Below, in pieces: positions 32,411 to 42,162 of a stretch of DNA of 64,000 bases. Below the pieces are notes generated by a model. That model saw only the letters and a list, made by a program, of their open reading frames with translations, did not search any database and was not told the DNA's origin. Each line of letters opens with the position of its first letter. The first letter of the stretch is position 1. The stretch is from JAJPHW01 sp963799065 (GTDB lineage Bacteria; Acidobacteriota; Terriglobia; Terriglobales; Acidobacteriaceae): assembly GCA_963799065.1 (NCBI GenBank), contig CAWCVJ010000003.1, forward strand, positions 434,001 to 498,000, written 5' to 3'. The position numbers and the translations under genes are program-made.

Positions 32411-34831
32411 TCATGCCGCGGGCATCTGCACCTGCACAGAATCCCTCGTAACCTCGCGGTGCATTAGAGCGAAGTACATCGCCTCCACTTGATCCGCGAT
32501 TTTAGGCCACAAGTATTGGTCAGTCACCCGCGCCAAAGCCTGGCGCCGCGCATGTTCTCGCAGCATCGGATTCCATAGCAACGACCGCAGGGCCTTTTCC
32601 AGATCGTCCACGTCGCCTTTGCGAAAGGTGAATCCGGCATCATGGACGACTTCGACGTTCTCCGGAATATCGCTGGCCAGCACGCAGACTTCAGCGCCCA
32701 TCGCGTCCAGAAGAGCGAGTGACAGACCCTCCATGTCGGAGGGAAGAACGAACAGCATCGCGTTCGTCAGCAATTCATCCAGCGGCTCGCCGGACACCCA
32801 ATCCAAGAAAATAACGCGATCGCTCCTGTGTTTGTGCAAGCGTTCGACATAACCTCTGCTGTGACTCGATCCACCGGCCAGCACCAGTTTCACTGGAGTC
32901 TTGATACGCTCGAACGCCTCGATCAGGAGGTGACAATTTTTCTCCGGCGAGAGCCGACCCATAAATAGGATGTAATTGTCCGGGGAAAGTCCCCACTCCG
33001 GCAGGCGGGAAATTCGGGCACGCCGCCGAATTGTCGCGCCGTTGGGGATGTAAACAGCCTTACCCGGATAGTCCTGCCGGTAATGTTGGTGCAAAGTTTT
33101 CGATACAAGAATCGTTTTATCGGGGAGCATTCCCGAAGCCCGCTCCCCCAGCCGCAGAATGGAAGACGCAAACCAATTCCACTTCTTGCGCTGCCAATCG
33201 AGGCCTTGCACCGTAACCACCGTCTTCTTTCCCACAAGGCGCGGCAAAAGGGAAAACGCCGCCGACCCGAGCGCGTGGTAGTTGACGATGTCGCAGTCCG
33301 AAAACATGACGTGGAGGGTGCTCAGAAAAGTGTGCGTGAGCGTGTCCAGGTGCTTGGATCGAATCGAAGGCAGGCGCACCACTTTCATTCTGCGGTGCTC
33401 GGCAATGACCGGCGTGAAGTGGTTGCGGCAGTAGACGGTAAGTTCATGCCCCTTGGAGGCCAGCAAAGATCCAACTTCTTCGTAGTACGATTCAATGCCG
33501 CTGTATTTGGAGATCACACCGCGTCCCCCGATAAATGCGATTTTCAAAGGCTTTTCGGGGACGGCGGAGCTGGTGTTGGGGTGGGGGAATTGTGCGACCC
33601 TGGCAGGGCGCGGGTTGAGGCCTTCATAAATCTTCGTCAAGGCGCGGCAATGATTCTCGGGATCGTGATACGACCGCACAAGCTCGCGACCCGCCGCCCC
33701 CATCTCCGCAACCAGGCGCGGCCTGCGATCGAGGAATGAGATGGCGGCGGCGAGTTGCGCTGAATCGCCGGGGCGATAAAGCACTCCGGTTTCGCCCTCG
33801 TGCACCAGTTCGCGACGCGAACCCAAGTCGGAGGCGACGACGGGACGTCCCCAAGCGTAAGACTCCAGAATGCTCTTGCCCAGGGTCTCGTACGCATGGG
33901 AGGGCAGCACGGTAAACCGCGACGCGGAAAGCAGCCGCTCAAGAGCATCGCCGGAAACGTGTCCGACGAACTCGACATTGCGCAGCTTAAGTTTCTTGCC
34001 AGCCGCCTCGAGCGCCGCCCGCTGTGGCCCCTCGCCGGCAATCTGAAAAGGCACTTGTGGCAGGCGCTGTGCGGCCCGCAATAAATCTTCCACGCCCTTC
34101 TCGGGAGACAGTCGTCCGAAATAAAGCACGGGTGCATCGGATTTTACCGGCGGAAAGAACGACGGAAGCCCCTGAAAGTGCGGGAGAACATCGATCCACT
34201 GGCGGCGGTATCCGTGTTCCACGAGCTTGTCTTTGACAAAACGACTCGGCGCGAGGAATCGGTCCACACATTTTTCGTAGGTGCGGGCGGCCCGATGGCT
34301 GTAAGCTTCCACGGCCAATACCAATCCCGCCGCTGGAGAGTGGGAATGGCATCCTTCCGTGACCACATTCCAGAATCGGCCGCTGGCACATTTTTCACAG
34401 GCTTGCCCGTGCGCGACAAAGTTATAGTTGGGGCAAAGCATCTTGAAGTCGTTCAGGTGATAAAGGACGGGAACCGATTGGGCTCGAAGCTCCCACAGGA
34501 TCGACGGCGACAAGTGGTGATAAATGTTCCGGACATGCGCCACATCGGGACGAAATTCGGCGACCATTGACCGCAAACGCTTTCTCGCGCCAATCGAGTA
34601 GATGACATGCGCGGCGTTCTTTATTTGAACCAGCGCCGATTGGCCCGTGCGCTTAAAGTCGATCTGCGGCACAAAATGCTTGTCGAAATGCGTGGGCTCA
34701 CCGCGCGCATCCGCCATGGAAAACAGGGCCACCTCGTGACCGAAAGCGGTCAACCGCCGCATCAGATCGAAGAGATAAACTTCGGTGCCGCTAAACTCGA
34801 AATTATATTTGTTGCAAAACAGGATTCGCAT
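32411..34831 (-). CDS. Bifunctional double GT4 glycosyltransferase
   Basis: The 806-residue protein has two complete GT-B family 4 domains in one chain (about 1-385 and 415-790). The first opens MRILFCNKYNFEFSGTEVYLFDLM and has SPEKGVEDLL, then SHAYETLGKSILESYAWGRPVV. The second opens KIAFIGGRGVISKYSGIESYYEEVG and has MGRLSPEKNCHLLIEAF, then SDMEGLSLALLDAMGAEVCVLAS. Each E-x7-E motif at the donor site is present or close to it. ATG at 34831 is used because it begins the first domain. It would add two sugars to the growing repeat unit. Start overlaps the next gene upstream by 29 bases. Confidence 0.88.
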   Translation of the reverse strand: MRILFCNKYNFEFSGTEVYLFDLMRRLTAFGHEVALFSMADARGEPTHFDKHFVPQIDFKRTGQSALVQIKNAAHVIYSIGARKRLRSMVAEFRPDVAHVRNIYHHLSPSILWELRAQSVPVLYHLNDFKMLCPNYNFVAHGQACEKCASGRFWNVVTEGCHSHSPAAGLVLAVEAYSHRAARTYEKCVDRFLAPSRFVKDKLVEHGYRRQWIDVLPHFQGLPSFFPPVKSDAPVLYFGRLSPEKGVEDLLRAAQRLPQVPFQIAGEGPQRAALEAAGKKLKLRNVEFVGHVSGDALERLLSASRFTVLPSHAYETLGKSILESYAWGRPVVASDLGSRRELVHEGETGVLYRPGDSAQLAAAISFLDRRPRLVAEMGAAGRELVRSYHDPENHCRALTKIYEGLNPRPARVAQFPHPNTSSAVPEKPLKIAFIGGRGVISKYSGIESYYEEVGSLLASKGHELTVYCRNHFTPVIAEHRRMKVVRLPSIRSKHLDTLTHTFLSTLHVMFSDCDIVNYHALGSAAFSLLPRLVGKKTVVTVQGLDWQRKKWNWFASSILRLGERASGMLPDKTILVSKTLHQHYRQDYPGKAVYIPNGATIRRRARISRLPEWGLSPDNYILFMGRLSPEKNCHLLIEAFERIKTPVKLVLAGGSSHSRGYVERLHKHRSDRVIFLDWVSGEPLDELLTNAMLFVLPSDMEGLSLALLDAMGAEVCVLASDIPENVEVVHDAGFTFRKGDVDDLEKALRSLLWNPMLREHARRQALARVTDQYLWPKIADQVEAMYFALMHREVTRDSVQVQMPAA

Positions 34832-36059
34832 TTCTGAAAGTCTCCTCAGGGCTGAGTGCACGCGTGGTAAAAATCTTCGACAGTTGTGCGAGATTGTTTT
34901 GCCGGTGGAAGTCTCGGGCGACCGCCTGGTGAGCGGCGCGCCGGATGCTTTCACGTTCCTGGAGGGAGCCGCCGATTGCGATCCACTCGATCTTCGCGAC
35001 GAGGTTCGATAAGGAACCGGGGGAATACAGAAAGCCGGTGCGCCCGGGCGCGATGTCGCGAACTAATTCGGGGATGCCGGTGATGGCTGGGGCGATTACG
35101 GACACGCCGTACGCCATCGCTTCCATCAGGACGATTGGAATCCCCTCACTGCGGCTGGTTAGAACGAATAAATCGGCATGACGGTAATGCTTTTCCAGCT
35201 GAACTCGCGACAAGTGGCCCATCAGGTGGACTCGACTGGCGAGGCCCCATTTCCTAATAAGGGCCTCTAACTTGGGGCGCTCCGGGCCGTCGCCCGCGAT
35301 GAGGCAGTTGAAATCGAGGCCGCGCAAAGCGAGTTCGCGACAAGCGGCCAAGAGGAACAAGTGATCCTTGACCGGATGGAGTCGCCCCACGTTCAACAGA
35401 GTGAATGGGGCGCTGGGCTGGTCCATGCGCTCCAGGCTTTGCGGGACATCGACTCCCAGACGCTGGACGATAATTTTTGCGGGATCAATTTGGGGAAATC
35501 GCGACAGGATTCGGTCCCGATTGAATTGGGAGATGGTTAAACAGAACTTACACATTTCAAGTTTCGAGGCGAGATAAGAGGGATGAAGCAGCAGATCGGA
35601 ACCATGCAGCGTCATGCTGAAGCTGACACGGAGAAGGCGGGACGCGGTGAGCGCAACCCAAGATCCGAAATAGCCGTGATGCACGTGGATGTGATCGAGG
35701 GGCCTGGAGCGCAGCAGGGAAGCGTAATAGGCTCCGAGAAGGGTATGCAGCAAACACCGGGCGCGCCGCCCAGGGGGCTCGTTCTTGTCGTGGAGGGCTC
35801 GGAAAAGAACGGCGATGAAGGCTCGGGGATTCAGCAGACAAAGACCGATTGCAGAGAGCGCTGGTCTCAGACGGATCGGCGACACGTAGATTGCGGGCTG
35901 CGAGCGCGCGAAGAAGTCGCGATCCAAATCGGGCTGTGGCCGACGAATGCTCGTGGGGAGCACGGTGAATCCACGAGCACGCAATTCTTCAATCTCGTCG
36001 ACCACGTAGGGCTCGACGGCGGAAGGAAACTGATTACTCAGATAGGCGATGGTTGGCAT
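34803..36059 (-). CDS. GT4 glycosyltransferase of the exopolysaccharide cluster
   Basis: The 418-residue protein is a GT-B enzyme of family 4. It starts IAYLSNQFPSAVEPYVVDEIEELRARG; mid-protein has HVHHGYFGSWVALTASRLL and SMTLHGSDLL; the donor domain has LLNVGRLHPVKDH, IAGDGPERP and SRSEGIPIVLMEAMAYGVSVIA. It transfers a sugar to lipid-linked intermediates on the cytosolic face. Its 3' end overlaps the double-GT4 gene by 29 bases and its start overlaps the polymerase-like gene by 26 bases, so all three are translated together. Confidence 0.9.
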   Translation of the reverse strand: MPTIAYLSNQFPSAVEPYVVDEIEELRARGFTVLPTSIRRPQPDLDRDFFARSQPAIYVSPIRLRPALSAIGLCLLNPRAFIAVLFRALHDKNEPPGRRARCLLHTLLGAYYASLLRSRPLDHIHVHHGYFGSWVALTASRLLRVSFSMTLHGSDLLLHPSYLASKLEMCKFCLTISQFNRDRILSRFPQIDPAKIIVQRLGVDVPQSLERMDQPSAPFTLLNVGRLHPVKDHLFLLAACRELALRGLDFNCLIAGDGPERPKLEALIRKWGLASRVHLMGHLSRVQLEKHYRHADLFVLTSRSEGIPIVLMEAMAYGVSVIAPAITGIPELVRDIAPGRTGFLYSPGSLSNLVAKIEWIAIGGSLQERESIRRAAHQAVARDFHRQNNLAQLSKIFTTRALSPEETFRNANPVLQQI

Positions 36060-37410
36060 GGGAACTTTCTTGAGCGGGAGGGTAGGAGGCGCGACGGTTT
36101 TGAGCGGCCAGAATTCCAGCCAGGGTAAAGAGCAATCCGTTGACGAACTGATAGTTCATAACCACGAAGCTGGCGTTGAGGAAATACACCAGCAACAGAA
36201 GGGGCCACAAGGAACGAAATTGAGCATCCATAAAACCGTGGTCGGGCTGCGATTGCGTGGCTTGGGGAAAACGGCCCAAGCGAAAAAGATCGAAGATGAG
36301 CCAGACATATAAGGTGAAGCCCAGGAGTCCGTGCTGAACGGCGATTTCGAGATAGGTATTGTGGAAGAAGAATTGCCTTTGATGAAATTCGCTGATGCGC
36401 CGAGTCAACTCGCGCTGCATCGGCTCGAATCCCCAGCCCTGAACCGGCTTCTTCAGAAACATTTCCCAGCCTGCCTGATAAACGGCCATGCGAAATTCGA
36501 CCGGGCTTTTTTCCTGCAAGCGGTCGAGGAGAGAGTTGTGATGGCTGAGCAGGGCCAGGGCGCTGCCGGTTCCGACGATTGCCACGACGGCAAGGGTCAG
36601 GCTGACGCGACGCACGCGGCGAGACGGAGACGTCGCCACCAATGCCACGGCCGATGCAACGAACGACAGCCAGACCGCGCGCGTCTTCGTGGCCACAATG
36701 GCCAGGGGCAAAGCTAGAAGGAAGAAAGCCGCCAAGGGGAGTCCAATACGTTGGCGACGGAAAGAGTCGAAGGCAAGGAGGCCGAGTAAATTCAAAGCCA
36801 ATCCGTTGGCGACCGCCTGCAGGAAGGGACCGCGAGCGCGGTCGGCATGAATGCCGAGACTTTCATCCAGGATAAAGGGGGGGAAGATGAGGGCGGTGGC
36901 ACCGGCCAGGAATAAAATCGCAATGACGATGAGGTAAGCCAAGACGATGAGGTTGAAAGTTTCAAGCTTATGCAGGGCAAGGGAATGATCGAATATGATG
37001 CCCGCCAGCAAGTACAGGATGAACGGCGCAGCCCACTTGGAGGCAAGAACGCTCCAGGCTTGCTGATCGAAGGGATGGGATAACAAATCGGCACAAGACA
37101 ACAGGAGCAAGCCCAGCATCGGCAGGGTTGCGAGGCGGGGCAGAACAATGGGCTGGTGGAGGAGCAAGTGACGAAGCAGCAGCGAGCACACCATAAAAGC
37201 CAAAGCGATGCGATCGAGATTGTAGAACGGAAGGTCGGGTGGCCGGAGCAGCATGGCCGCCAACATTGCCAGAAACAGCCACACTGGAGCCAAGATGAGG
37301 AGTTGCAAGGGACGAACCAAGGTCACGAGCAGCCATGGCCAGAGGGGCCGAAGGGAGCGATGCTGAGGAAAACCGGGCCGATGCCCTCGGGTTGCGGTTA
37401 GCGTTTCCAT
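36034..37410 (-). CDS. O-antigen ligase/polymerase-like membrane protein (Wzy/WaaL family)
   Basis: The 458-residue protein has about eleven membrane segments with a large periplasmic loop. It carries TRAVWLSFVASAVAL and, further on, QGWGFEPMQRELTRR with FFHNTYLEIAVQHGLLGF, the Wzy_C pattern. It would polymerise repeat units or join them to an acceptor in the periplasm. The ATG at 37410 lies eight bases past the sugar transferase stop; an upstream start at 37461 would overlap that gene. It sits between priming enzyme and glycosyltransferase genes, as expected. Confidence 0.85.
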   Translation of the reverse strand: METLTATRGHRPGFPQHRSLRPLWPWLLVTLVRPLQLLILAPVWLFLAMLAAMLLRPPDLPFYNLDRIALAFMVCSLLLRHLLLHQPIVLPRLATLPMLGLLLLSCADLLSHPFDQQAWSVLASKWAAPFILYLLAGIIFDHSLALHKLETFNLIVLAYLIVIAILFLAGATALIFPPFILDESLGIHADRARGPFLQAVANGLALNLLGLLAFDSFRRQRIGLPLAAFFLLALPLAIVATKTRAVWLSFVASAVALVATSPSRRVRRVSLTLAVVAIVGTGSALALLSHHNSLLDRLQEKSPVEFRMAVYQAGWEMFLKKPVQGWGFEPMQRELTRRISEFHQRQFFFHNTYLEIAVQHGLLGFTLYVWLIFDLFRLGRFPQATQSQPDHGFMDAQFRSLWPLLLLVYFLNASFVVMNYQFVNGLLFTLAGILAAQNRRASYPPAQESSHANHRLSE

Positions 37411-37418
37411 GGGATGCT

Positions 37419-38969
37419 TTAAGCGCCGCTGCCCTGCCATACTGCATTGACGGTCTGGCACAATATTTTCAAGTCGAGTGCGAGACTCCAGTGCTGGATG
37501 TAGTGGGCATCCAATTCGACATTGCGATCGAACGAGGGATCACGGCGGGCTGTCACTTGCCAGAGACCGGTGATGCCGGGCGTGACGTCCAGGCGACGAA
37601 AGTCCTCGATGCGGTAGCGAAGGAAATCATCGAGAGGATGAGGTCTGGGACCGACCATGCTCATCTCGCCGCTGAGCACGTTCCAGAGTTGAGGTAACTC
37701 ATCCAGGCTGTACTTTCGCAGGACGCGGCCTACCCGGGTGATGCGACGATCGCGGTCGAGTTTAAAGGTTGCGCCGATCCGTTCATTCTGACCTCGCAGC
37801 CCGTCTCTTTGGGCATCGGCGTCGCAGATCATGGTCCGAAACTTGTAACAAGGGAAGGGGAGCGCTTTTTTCCCGACTCGCATGGCCCGATACAGAGCGG
37901 GGCCGGAAGAATCCAACTTCACCAATGCGGCGATGCAGACGAGCATCGGGGCCAGCAAGGTGAGTCCTGCGGCAGCGAAGGAAATGTCCATCGCTCGTTT
38001 GAGGGAGAGGCAGAACCTAGGGACAATCTCCCCGTGCATGGCGAAGGTGGGGAGATCGCCCGCCGGGGCGAAATCGCAGGCGGAGAGATCGAGTCCCTGC
38101 ATCTGCGGCACAATCTTCAAATCGAGGTGGTTGTTTTTGGCGTCTCGTATCAAAGCCAGGACGATCTCGCGGGGTTGGGGATCGGCAATGACAATTTCAT
38201 CGATAAATTGCGAGCGGGCGATGGGAGTGAGCCGATCGAGCCGGCCGAGAATTCGTCCGCCTGAGGGTTGTTGATTGTCGAGAAATCCTTTCACGGCCCA
38301 GAGGGTGGGGTGTTTGGAGAACTCCTGCGCCACTTTGCGGCCCGCGTGGCCGGCGCCGACAATGAGCACATTGCGAATGGAATCGTTTCCGGCGGTCGGG
38401 CGAAGGCCGGTGGTAAGGGCCAGTCTCCACCAGCACATGGTGAAGCATGCGACGGTGGCCGCGATCGTCAACTGTTTCAGCGGGTCCGTTCCGCGAGATG
38501 TGGCTTCGATGATGGCGGCGACCAGCCAGCTCCAGACGGCGATCTTAAAGAGAAGGAACATCTCCCGGTCGATGGTCAAGTGGTTGGGAGAGCGGTAGAA
38601 ATTCTCCGCCATCGCGAAGGCGCCAAAGACGGAGGCGAACATGATGAGCGGGCGAATTGCTCCGAAGCGGTGAAGGGGCAAGGCGGTTAGAAGGAAGCAG
38701 GCTAGATCGGCGATGAGGCGCGAGCTCTGGCCGCGTCGGATTAGCGCGGGCGTCCAGCGGTTGGGCGCGCCAGTAGCGTCGCGGCGCTGAAATCGAGGCA
38801 GGGCCGGCAACAACCTGGGGGACGACGAAACCCCATGGACGGGATCGGCCGGATTCGAACGACCGGAAGCGTGAGATTGATGTCTCAGGCTGACTCCCGG
38901 GATCAGGCGCGGCATGGCAGACGAGTTTGGAGAAGGTGGGAACGGATATACGGATCGAGCCGCTTTCAT
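37419..38969 (-). CDS. Polyprenyl-phosphate sugar phosphotransferase (WbaP/WcaJ type)
   Basis: The 516-residue protein primes the polysaccharide by moving a sugar-1-phosphate from a nucleotide sugar to undecaprenyl phosphate. It has four or so membrane segments and a Rossmann-like middle domain (NVLIVGAGHAGRKVAQEF), then the catalytic part: KRAMDISFAAAGLTLLAPML, PCYKFRTMICDAD and DELPQLWNVLSGEMSMVGPRPH (about 330-500). The first 70 residues are Ser/Pro/Arg-rich and not conserved, so the true start may lie further in. Gene order places it after the CpsD-like gene. Confidence 0.92.
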   Translation of the reverse strand: MKAARSVYPFPPSPNSSAMPRLIPGVSLRHQSHASGRSNPADPVHGVSSSPRLLPALPRFQRRDATGAPNRWTPALIRRGQSSRLIADLACFLLTALPLHRFGAIRPLIMFASVFGAFAMAENFYRSPNHLTIDREMFLLFKIAVWSWLVAAIIEATSRGTDPLKQLTIAATVACFTMCWWRLALTTGLRPTAGNDSIRNVLIVGAGHAGRKVAQEFSKHPTLWAVKGFLDNQQPSGGRILGRLDRLTPIARSQFIDEIVIADPQPREIVLALIRDAKNNHLDLKIVPQMQGLDLSACDFAPAGDLPTFAMHGEIVPRFCLSLKRAMDISFAAAGLTLLAPMLVCIAALVKLDSSGPALYRAMRVGKKALPFPCYKFRTMICDADAQRDGLRGQNERIGATFKLDRDRRITRVGRVLRKYSLDELPQLWNVLSGEMSMVGPRPHPLDDFLRYRIEDFRRLDVTPGITGLWQVTARRDPSFDRNVELDAHYIQHWSLALDLKILCQTVNAVWQGSGA

Positions 38970-39014
38970 ATAGTTGCCTCCGTGAGTTTTTTGTGGCCAA
39001 GCCGATCATGCGTG

Positions 39015-39728
39015 CTAGAGCCGTTCGTAAATGGATTGGGGAATGGGGAACTTGCGTCCATTCAGGATGGCGCCCAAGAGCCGGACGTGCGCGGCTTGAA
39101 GATTCTGTTTCGCTCTTTGAGCGACGGCACGCCTGGTGGAATGGCTTTCGATCACGAGGACCACTCCATCACTCATGTGTCCCAGGAGCGCGGCTTCGCT
39201 GCGTGAAGCCACGGGAGGACAGTGAATCACCGCGTAATCGAATGCGAGCCGCAATTCCGCCAATCTACCTTTGAGCCATGCGGCCGAGTTTTCTCCGGGA
39301 GGGGCGAACACTCCGGGGGGCATACGCCAAAGATTGCTTGCGACCTGATACGAGGAGTGACGCAGGGAACCGAAGTCGGACAGATGTTCCCGGTCCCGGG
39401 CCATCGGGTCGTGCAATGCTCCGCCGGCAGTCGTTTGTACGATGCTGACGCTGGCTTGCACTTGATGGGCGAGATGCTTCCCGATATGGAGACAGATGTC
39501 TGCGATGGGGTGATCGTCGTCGACGGCAGCGATCACGACCTGGCGTGCGGGCTTAGGCCAACCGGGCGAGAAGATGCGGCGCACCAAGCCGCGGATCTGC
39601 TCTTGGGCGAATTCGTTGGGATGCCGTAAGGGCAGCACCTGAGCCAATTCCGGCTCGGGACCTACAGTTTCAAAGTCCGCGAAGTCGCGGTCCAAGATGT
39701 GAGGCATTGCTTCCGAATAAATAGCCAT
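39015..39728 (-). CDS. Degenerate CpsD/CapB-like (BY-kinase) protein
   Basis: The 237-residue protein occupies the tyrosine autokinase position after the Wzz-like gene, and its fold layout matches CpsD: the central strand RQVVIAAV, the later strand FDYAVIHCPPV, and VVLVIESHSTRRAVAQRAKQNL near the end. But the Walker A loop is replaced by DDDHPIADICL, Walker A' by SIVQTTAGG and the Walker B Asp by His (VIHCPP). No C-terminal tyrosine cluster is visible. It probably cannot bind ATP and may act as a structural partner of the chain-length protein. Start is ATG. Confidence 0.7.
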   Translation of the reverse strand: MAIYSEAMPHILDRDFADFETVGPEPELAQVLPLRHPNEFAQEQIRGLVRRIFSPGWPKPARQVVIAAVDDDHPIADICLHIGKHLAHQVQASVSIVQTTAGGALHDPMARDREHLSDFGSLRHSSYQVASNLWRMPPGVFAPPGENSAAWLKGRLAELRLAFDYAVIHCPPVASRSEAALLGHMSDGVVLVIESHSTRRAVAQRAKQNLQAAHVRLLGAILNGRKFPIPQSIYERL

Positions 39729-39769
39729 CTGGCGGTCCTTCTCGCATGCACTCTTTGAAAGTTGCCAAT

Positions 39770-41257
39770 CTAAAGATCTTTTTCCGGCAAGGAAGCCAGC
39801 ACTGGCATTCCCAAATAGCCGATGACTTCTTCTGGAGTCCGAAAGGCCGGGCTCACATAGTCCGCAACGAAGGCCGCTCCCGTGCCGCTGACGCCTGCCG
39901 CGACGAACGCCACCAGCACGAAGAACATTGCGGAATGGGTGGGCAGGATTGGAATCGACGCCGGTTCCGCGATGGTGACGTTTAGGATTCCACCTTGATC
40001 GAGTGCATCTCCGATGCGAGATTCCTCGCGTTTGTCGGAGTAGAGGACATACCGGTCCTCGGCCGACTTCAAGTTGCGGAGGAGATCGTCTTGAGCGATG
40101 GCGCGAACGCCCAATTCCTGCGCCGCCCCTCGATCCCCGGCTAGTTCCGTTTTTATGGCGGCGGAACGGGCGAGGAGGGCATTCAACTCCACTTGGGCGT
40201 GCAGCAGTTCAGATTTGGCCCACTCATGATTGGCGTCGTGTTCGACGGTTCGCTCCCGGAGCGGCGTTAGCTCCTCGGCGTCGACGGCGGACTTGGCCTG
40301 CGCGATTTCTTCGTCCGTTTCGCGCACCAAACGGTACGAAGAGCCAAACTTGGTTAGCAATTCGGTGCGCTTCAGGCGCAACTCGAGAAGTTTGGACTTT
40401 AGCTTTTCCATCAACTGGGGATTGTCGAGGTTCCTGGTCTGCGTGGTCTCGTTCTCGGGTAGAGACTGAAGTTTAGTTTGCAGAGTGCGAATGCGCTGAC
40501 CCGACTCCGCGATTGCGATCTGAGCTTGTTGACGGTCGGTGTCGGCCTGACTCGCTTTTTGCAACGAAATGTCCCGCTCGAGGGCGGCTGACACCACTCC
40601 CCGATCGGTGGTAAACCGCATCAACTCGCGCTCGGCGTCCTCCAGCGCCTTTTGGGACTGTTTCGCCTGCCGATCGAAAAAGGCGAACTCGCCCGATGGG
40701 CGCCGAACGCTCTCGTGCTTTTCCAGATAAGCACTCCCCAAGGATTGCAGCACGGCCGCAGCGCGCGCGGGATCTGAGGAGTCGTAACCCACGGTAATCA
40801 GGGTCGCCTTCCTGACGGGCTCGATGTGGAGCTTTTTGCTCAACCGTCCGACGGCGCGAGCCACCCTCATGTCCCGACTATCTCCGAGAAGATTCCAGAG
40901 CCAGGCTTGCGAAGAATCAAGGCCGGTGTGGCGCACGACGGCGGCCAGAATGTCTCGATCTTGAAGCAACTCCGCCTCGGAGTTCAGGTCTTCTTCCGTC
41001 ACTTCATCGCGCTCGACCTGTGGCGACTGGCTCGGGGTTGGCCCGGCCATGGGATCCATTCGTCCACGCCGGACCAGCACCTTCATTTCCGCGCTATAAG
41101 TGGGTGCGACGACACCGTAAAGCACAATCGCTACAAACACGAGCGCAAACGCGATCCAGATGACCCGCCGCTGGCGAAACAGCAACGCGACAATATCTCT
41201 CAGCGTGGGCTGGGGAGCGTTCTCCATTCGTGGAATCAGTTGTAGCGATTCGCTCAT
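39770..41257 (-). CDS. Wzz/GumC-type chain-length determinant protein
   Basis: The 495-residue inner-membrane protein has a first membrane segment at about 31-51, a periplasmic region of about 370 residues with long coiled coils (about 190-390), and a second segment at 435-457. The Wzz pattern at the start (DIVALLFRQRRVIWIAF, YSAEMKVLVRRG) is clear. Near the end it lacks a fused kinase domain, which fits a separate CpsD-like partner. It controls chain length and couples export to the outer-membrane channel. It follows the Wza-like gene by 16 bases. Confidence 0.9.
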   Translation of the reverse strand: MSESLQLIPRMENAPQPTLRDIVALLFRQRRVIWIAFALVFVAIVLYGVVAPTYSAEMKVLVRRGRMDPMAGPTPSQSPQVERDEVTEEDLNSEAELLQDRDILAAVVRHTGLDSSQAWLWNLLGDSRDMRVARAVGRLSKKLHIEPVRKATLITVGYDSSDPARAAAVLQSLGSAYLEKHESVRRPSGEFAFFDRQAKQSQKALEDAERELMRFTTDRGVVSAALERDISLQKASQADTDRQQAQIAIAESGQRIRTLQTKLQSLPENETTQTRNLDNPQLMEKLKSKLLELRLKRTELLTKFGSSYRLVRETDEEIAQAKSAVDAEELTPLRERTVEHDANHEWAKSELLHAQVELNALLARSAAIKTELAGDRGAAQELGVRAIAQDDLLRNLKSAEDRYVLYSDKREESRIGDALDQGGILNVTIAEPASIPILPTHSAMFFVLVAFVAAGVSGTGAAFVADYVSPAFRTPEEVIGYLGMPVLASLPEKDL

Positions 41258-41273
41258 TTAATTTTTCCGCCGC

Positions 41274-42011
41274 CTAAAATTCGGCGGGAGTTGTATAAAG
41301 GCTCATCATCGAGGTGGGTAGGTATCGCTGAATTTTAGAAATCGTATTCTGAGGGACATAAATAAAGTCTCCCGGCTTCAGAAACAAGTCTTCTCCGAGT
41401 TGGCGGCTTTTGAGCATGGCCTTCATGTTCAGCACCCGGGCCTCTACCAATTGATCGGAGACATGGCGGAAGAGCACGATTTGGGAGTGTTTCGCCTGGC
41501 CAGTCCACCCGCCAGCGATGGCCAGTCCTTCCGCTACGGTGGTGGCGGAGCGCAATTCATACTTGCCGGGGCGTGCCACTTCTCCACTGGCGGTAAATGA
41601 AGGCTTGTCGAAATCTTTCAAGACGATCGCCAGCTCGGGATCGTTCAAGACACCGGCGTAAGCGGCGCGAATCGCCTGCTCGGCCTCCGACAACGTCAAG
41701 CCTTCGGCGTAGACCTGCGGTACTCCACGCAGATTGATGAACCCGTCGGGTTGCACGCTGACGTTTTGGTTCATCTCGGGCGAGAAAGTGAAATCGACCT
41801 CGATGGAATCGTTGCTGCATAACCGGTAGAGGGGTCGGCGCTGCCCTGTCAAGGCTGGACTCCATGCGCCGCCCCCCGTGCCGGATTTCGCGTTCGCGCT
41901 GGGCTGCACAGGAACGGCCGTCGGTACCCGTTCCTCCTGCGCCCAGGGTGCCAGCGAAAATGCCGCAATGCTGAGAATTGCAAATGCGATTTTTGTCACG
42001 AGTCGCTTCAT
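41274..42011 (-). CDS. Polysaccharide export protein (Wza/OPX family)
   Basis: The 245-residue exported protein has a signal peptide (about 1-23, MKRLVTKIAFAILSIAAFSL) and, from about 58, the Poly_export domain (YRLCSNDSIEVDFTFSPEMNQNVSVQPDGFINLRGVPQVYAEGLTLSEAE) and one SLBB-type domain (FTASGEVARPGKYELRSATTVAEGLAIAGG). It forms or joins the outer-membrane exit for the polysaccharide. No lipobox cysteine was seen. The ATG at 42011 is used because the signal peptide starts there. It is the first gene of the cluster. Confidence 0.88.
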   Translation of the reverse strand: MKRLVTKIAFAILSIAAFSLAPWAQEERVPTAVPVQPSANAKSGTGGGAWSPALTGQRRPLYRLCSNDSIEVDFTFSPEMNQNVSVQPDGFINLRGVPQVYAEGLTLSEAEQAIRAAYAGVLNDPELAIVLKDFDKPSFTASGEVARPGKYELRSATTVAEGLAIAGGWTGQAKHSQIVLFRHVSDQLVEARVLNMKAMLKSRQLGEDLFLKPGDFIYVPQNTISKIQRYLPTSMMSLYTTPAEF

Positions 42012-42162
42012 GTCGCTCCGGGAAGTCGAAACCCGTCTTCCGCGTGACATGAAGGTAAGCCCGCGACCGCAGTGCCGCAAGACTCAGAAAGTGTTGTCTA
42101 CTTTGGGATAGGGGTATGCATGCGCAACACGAAGCCCGGCATATTAAGGGTAGAACGAGGGA

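Noticed and set aside
38855..38875. tRNA T-loop-like word (ggattcgaacgacc)
   Set aside because: It lies inside the sugar transferase gene, and no cloverleaf can be made around it.
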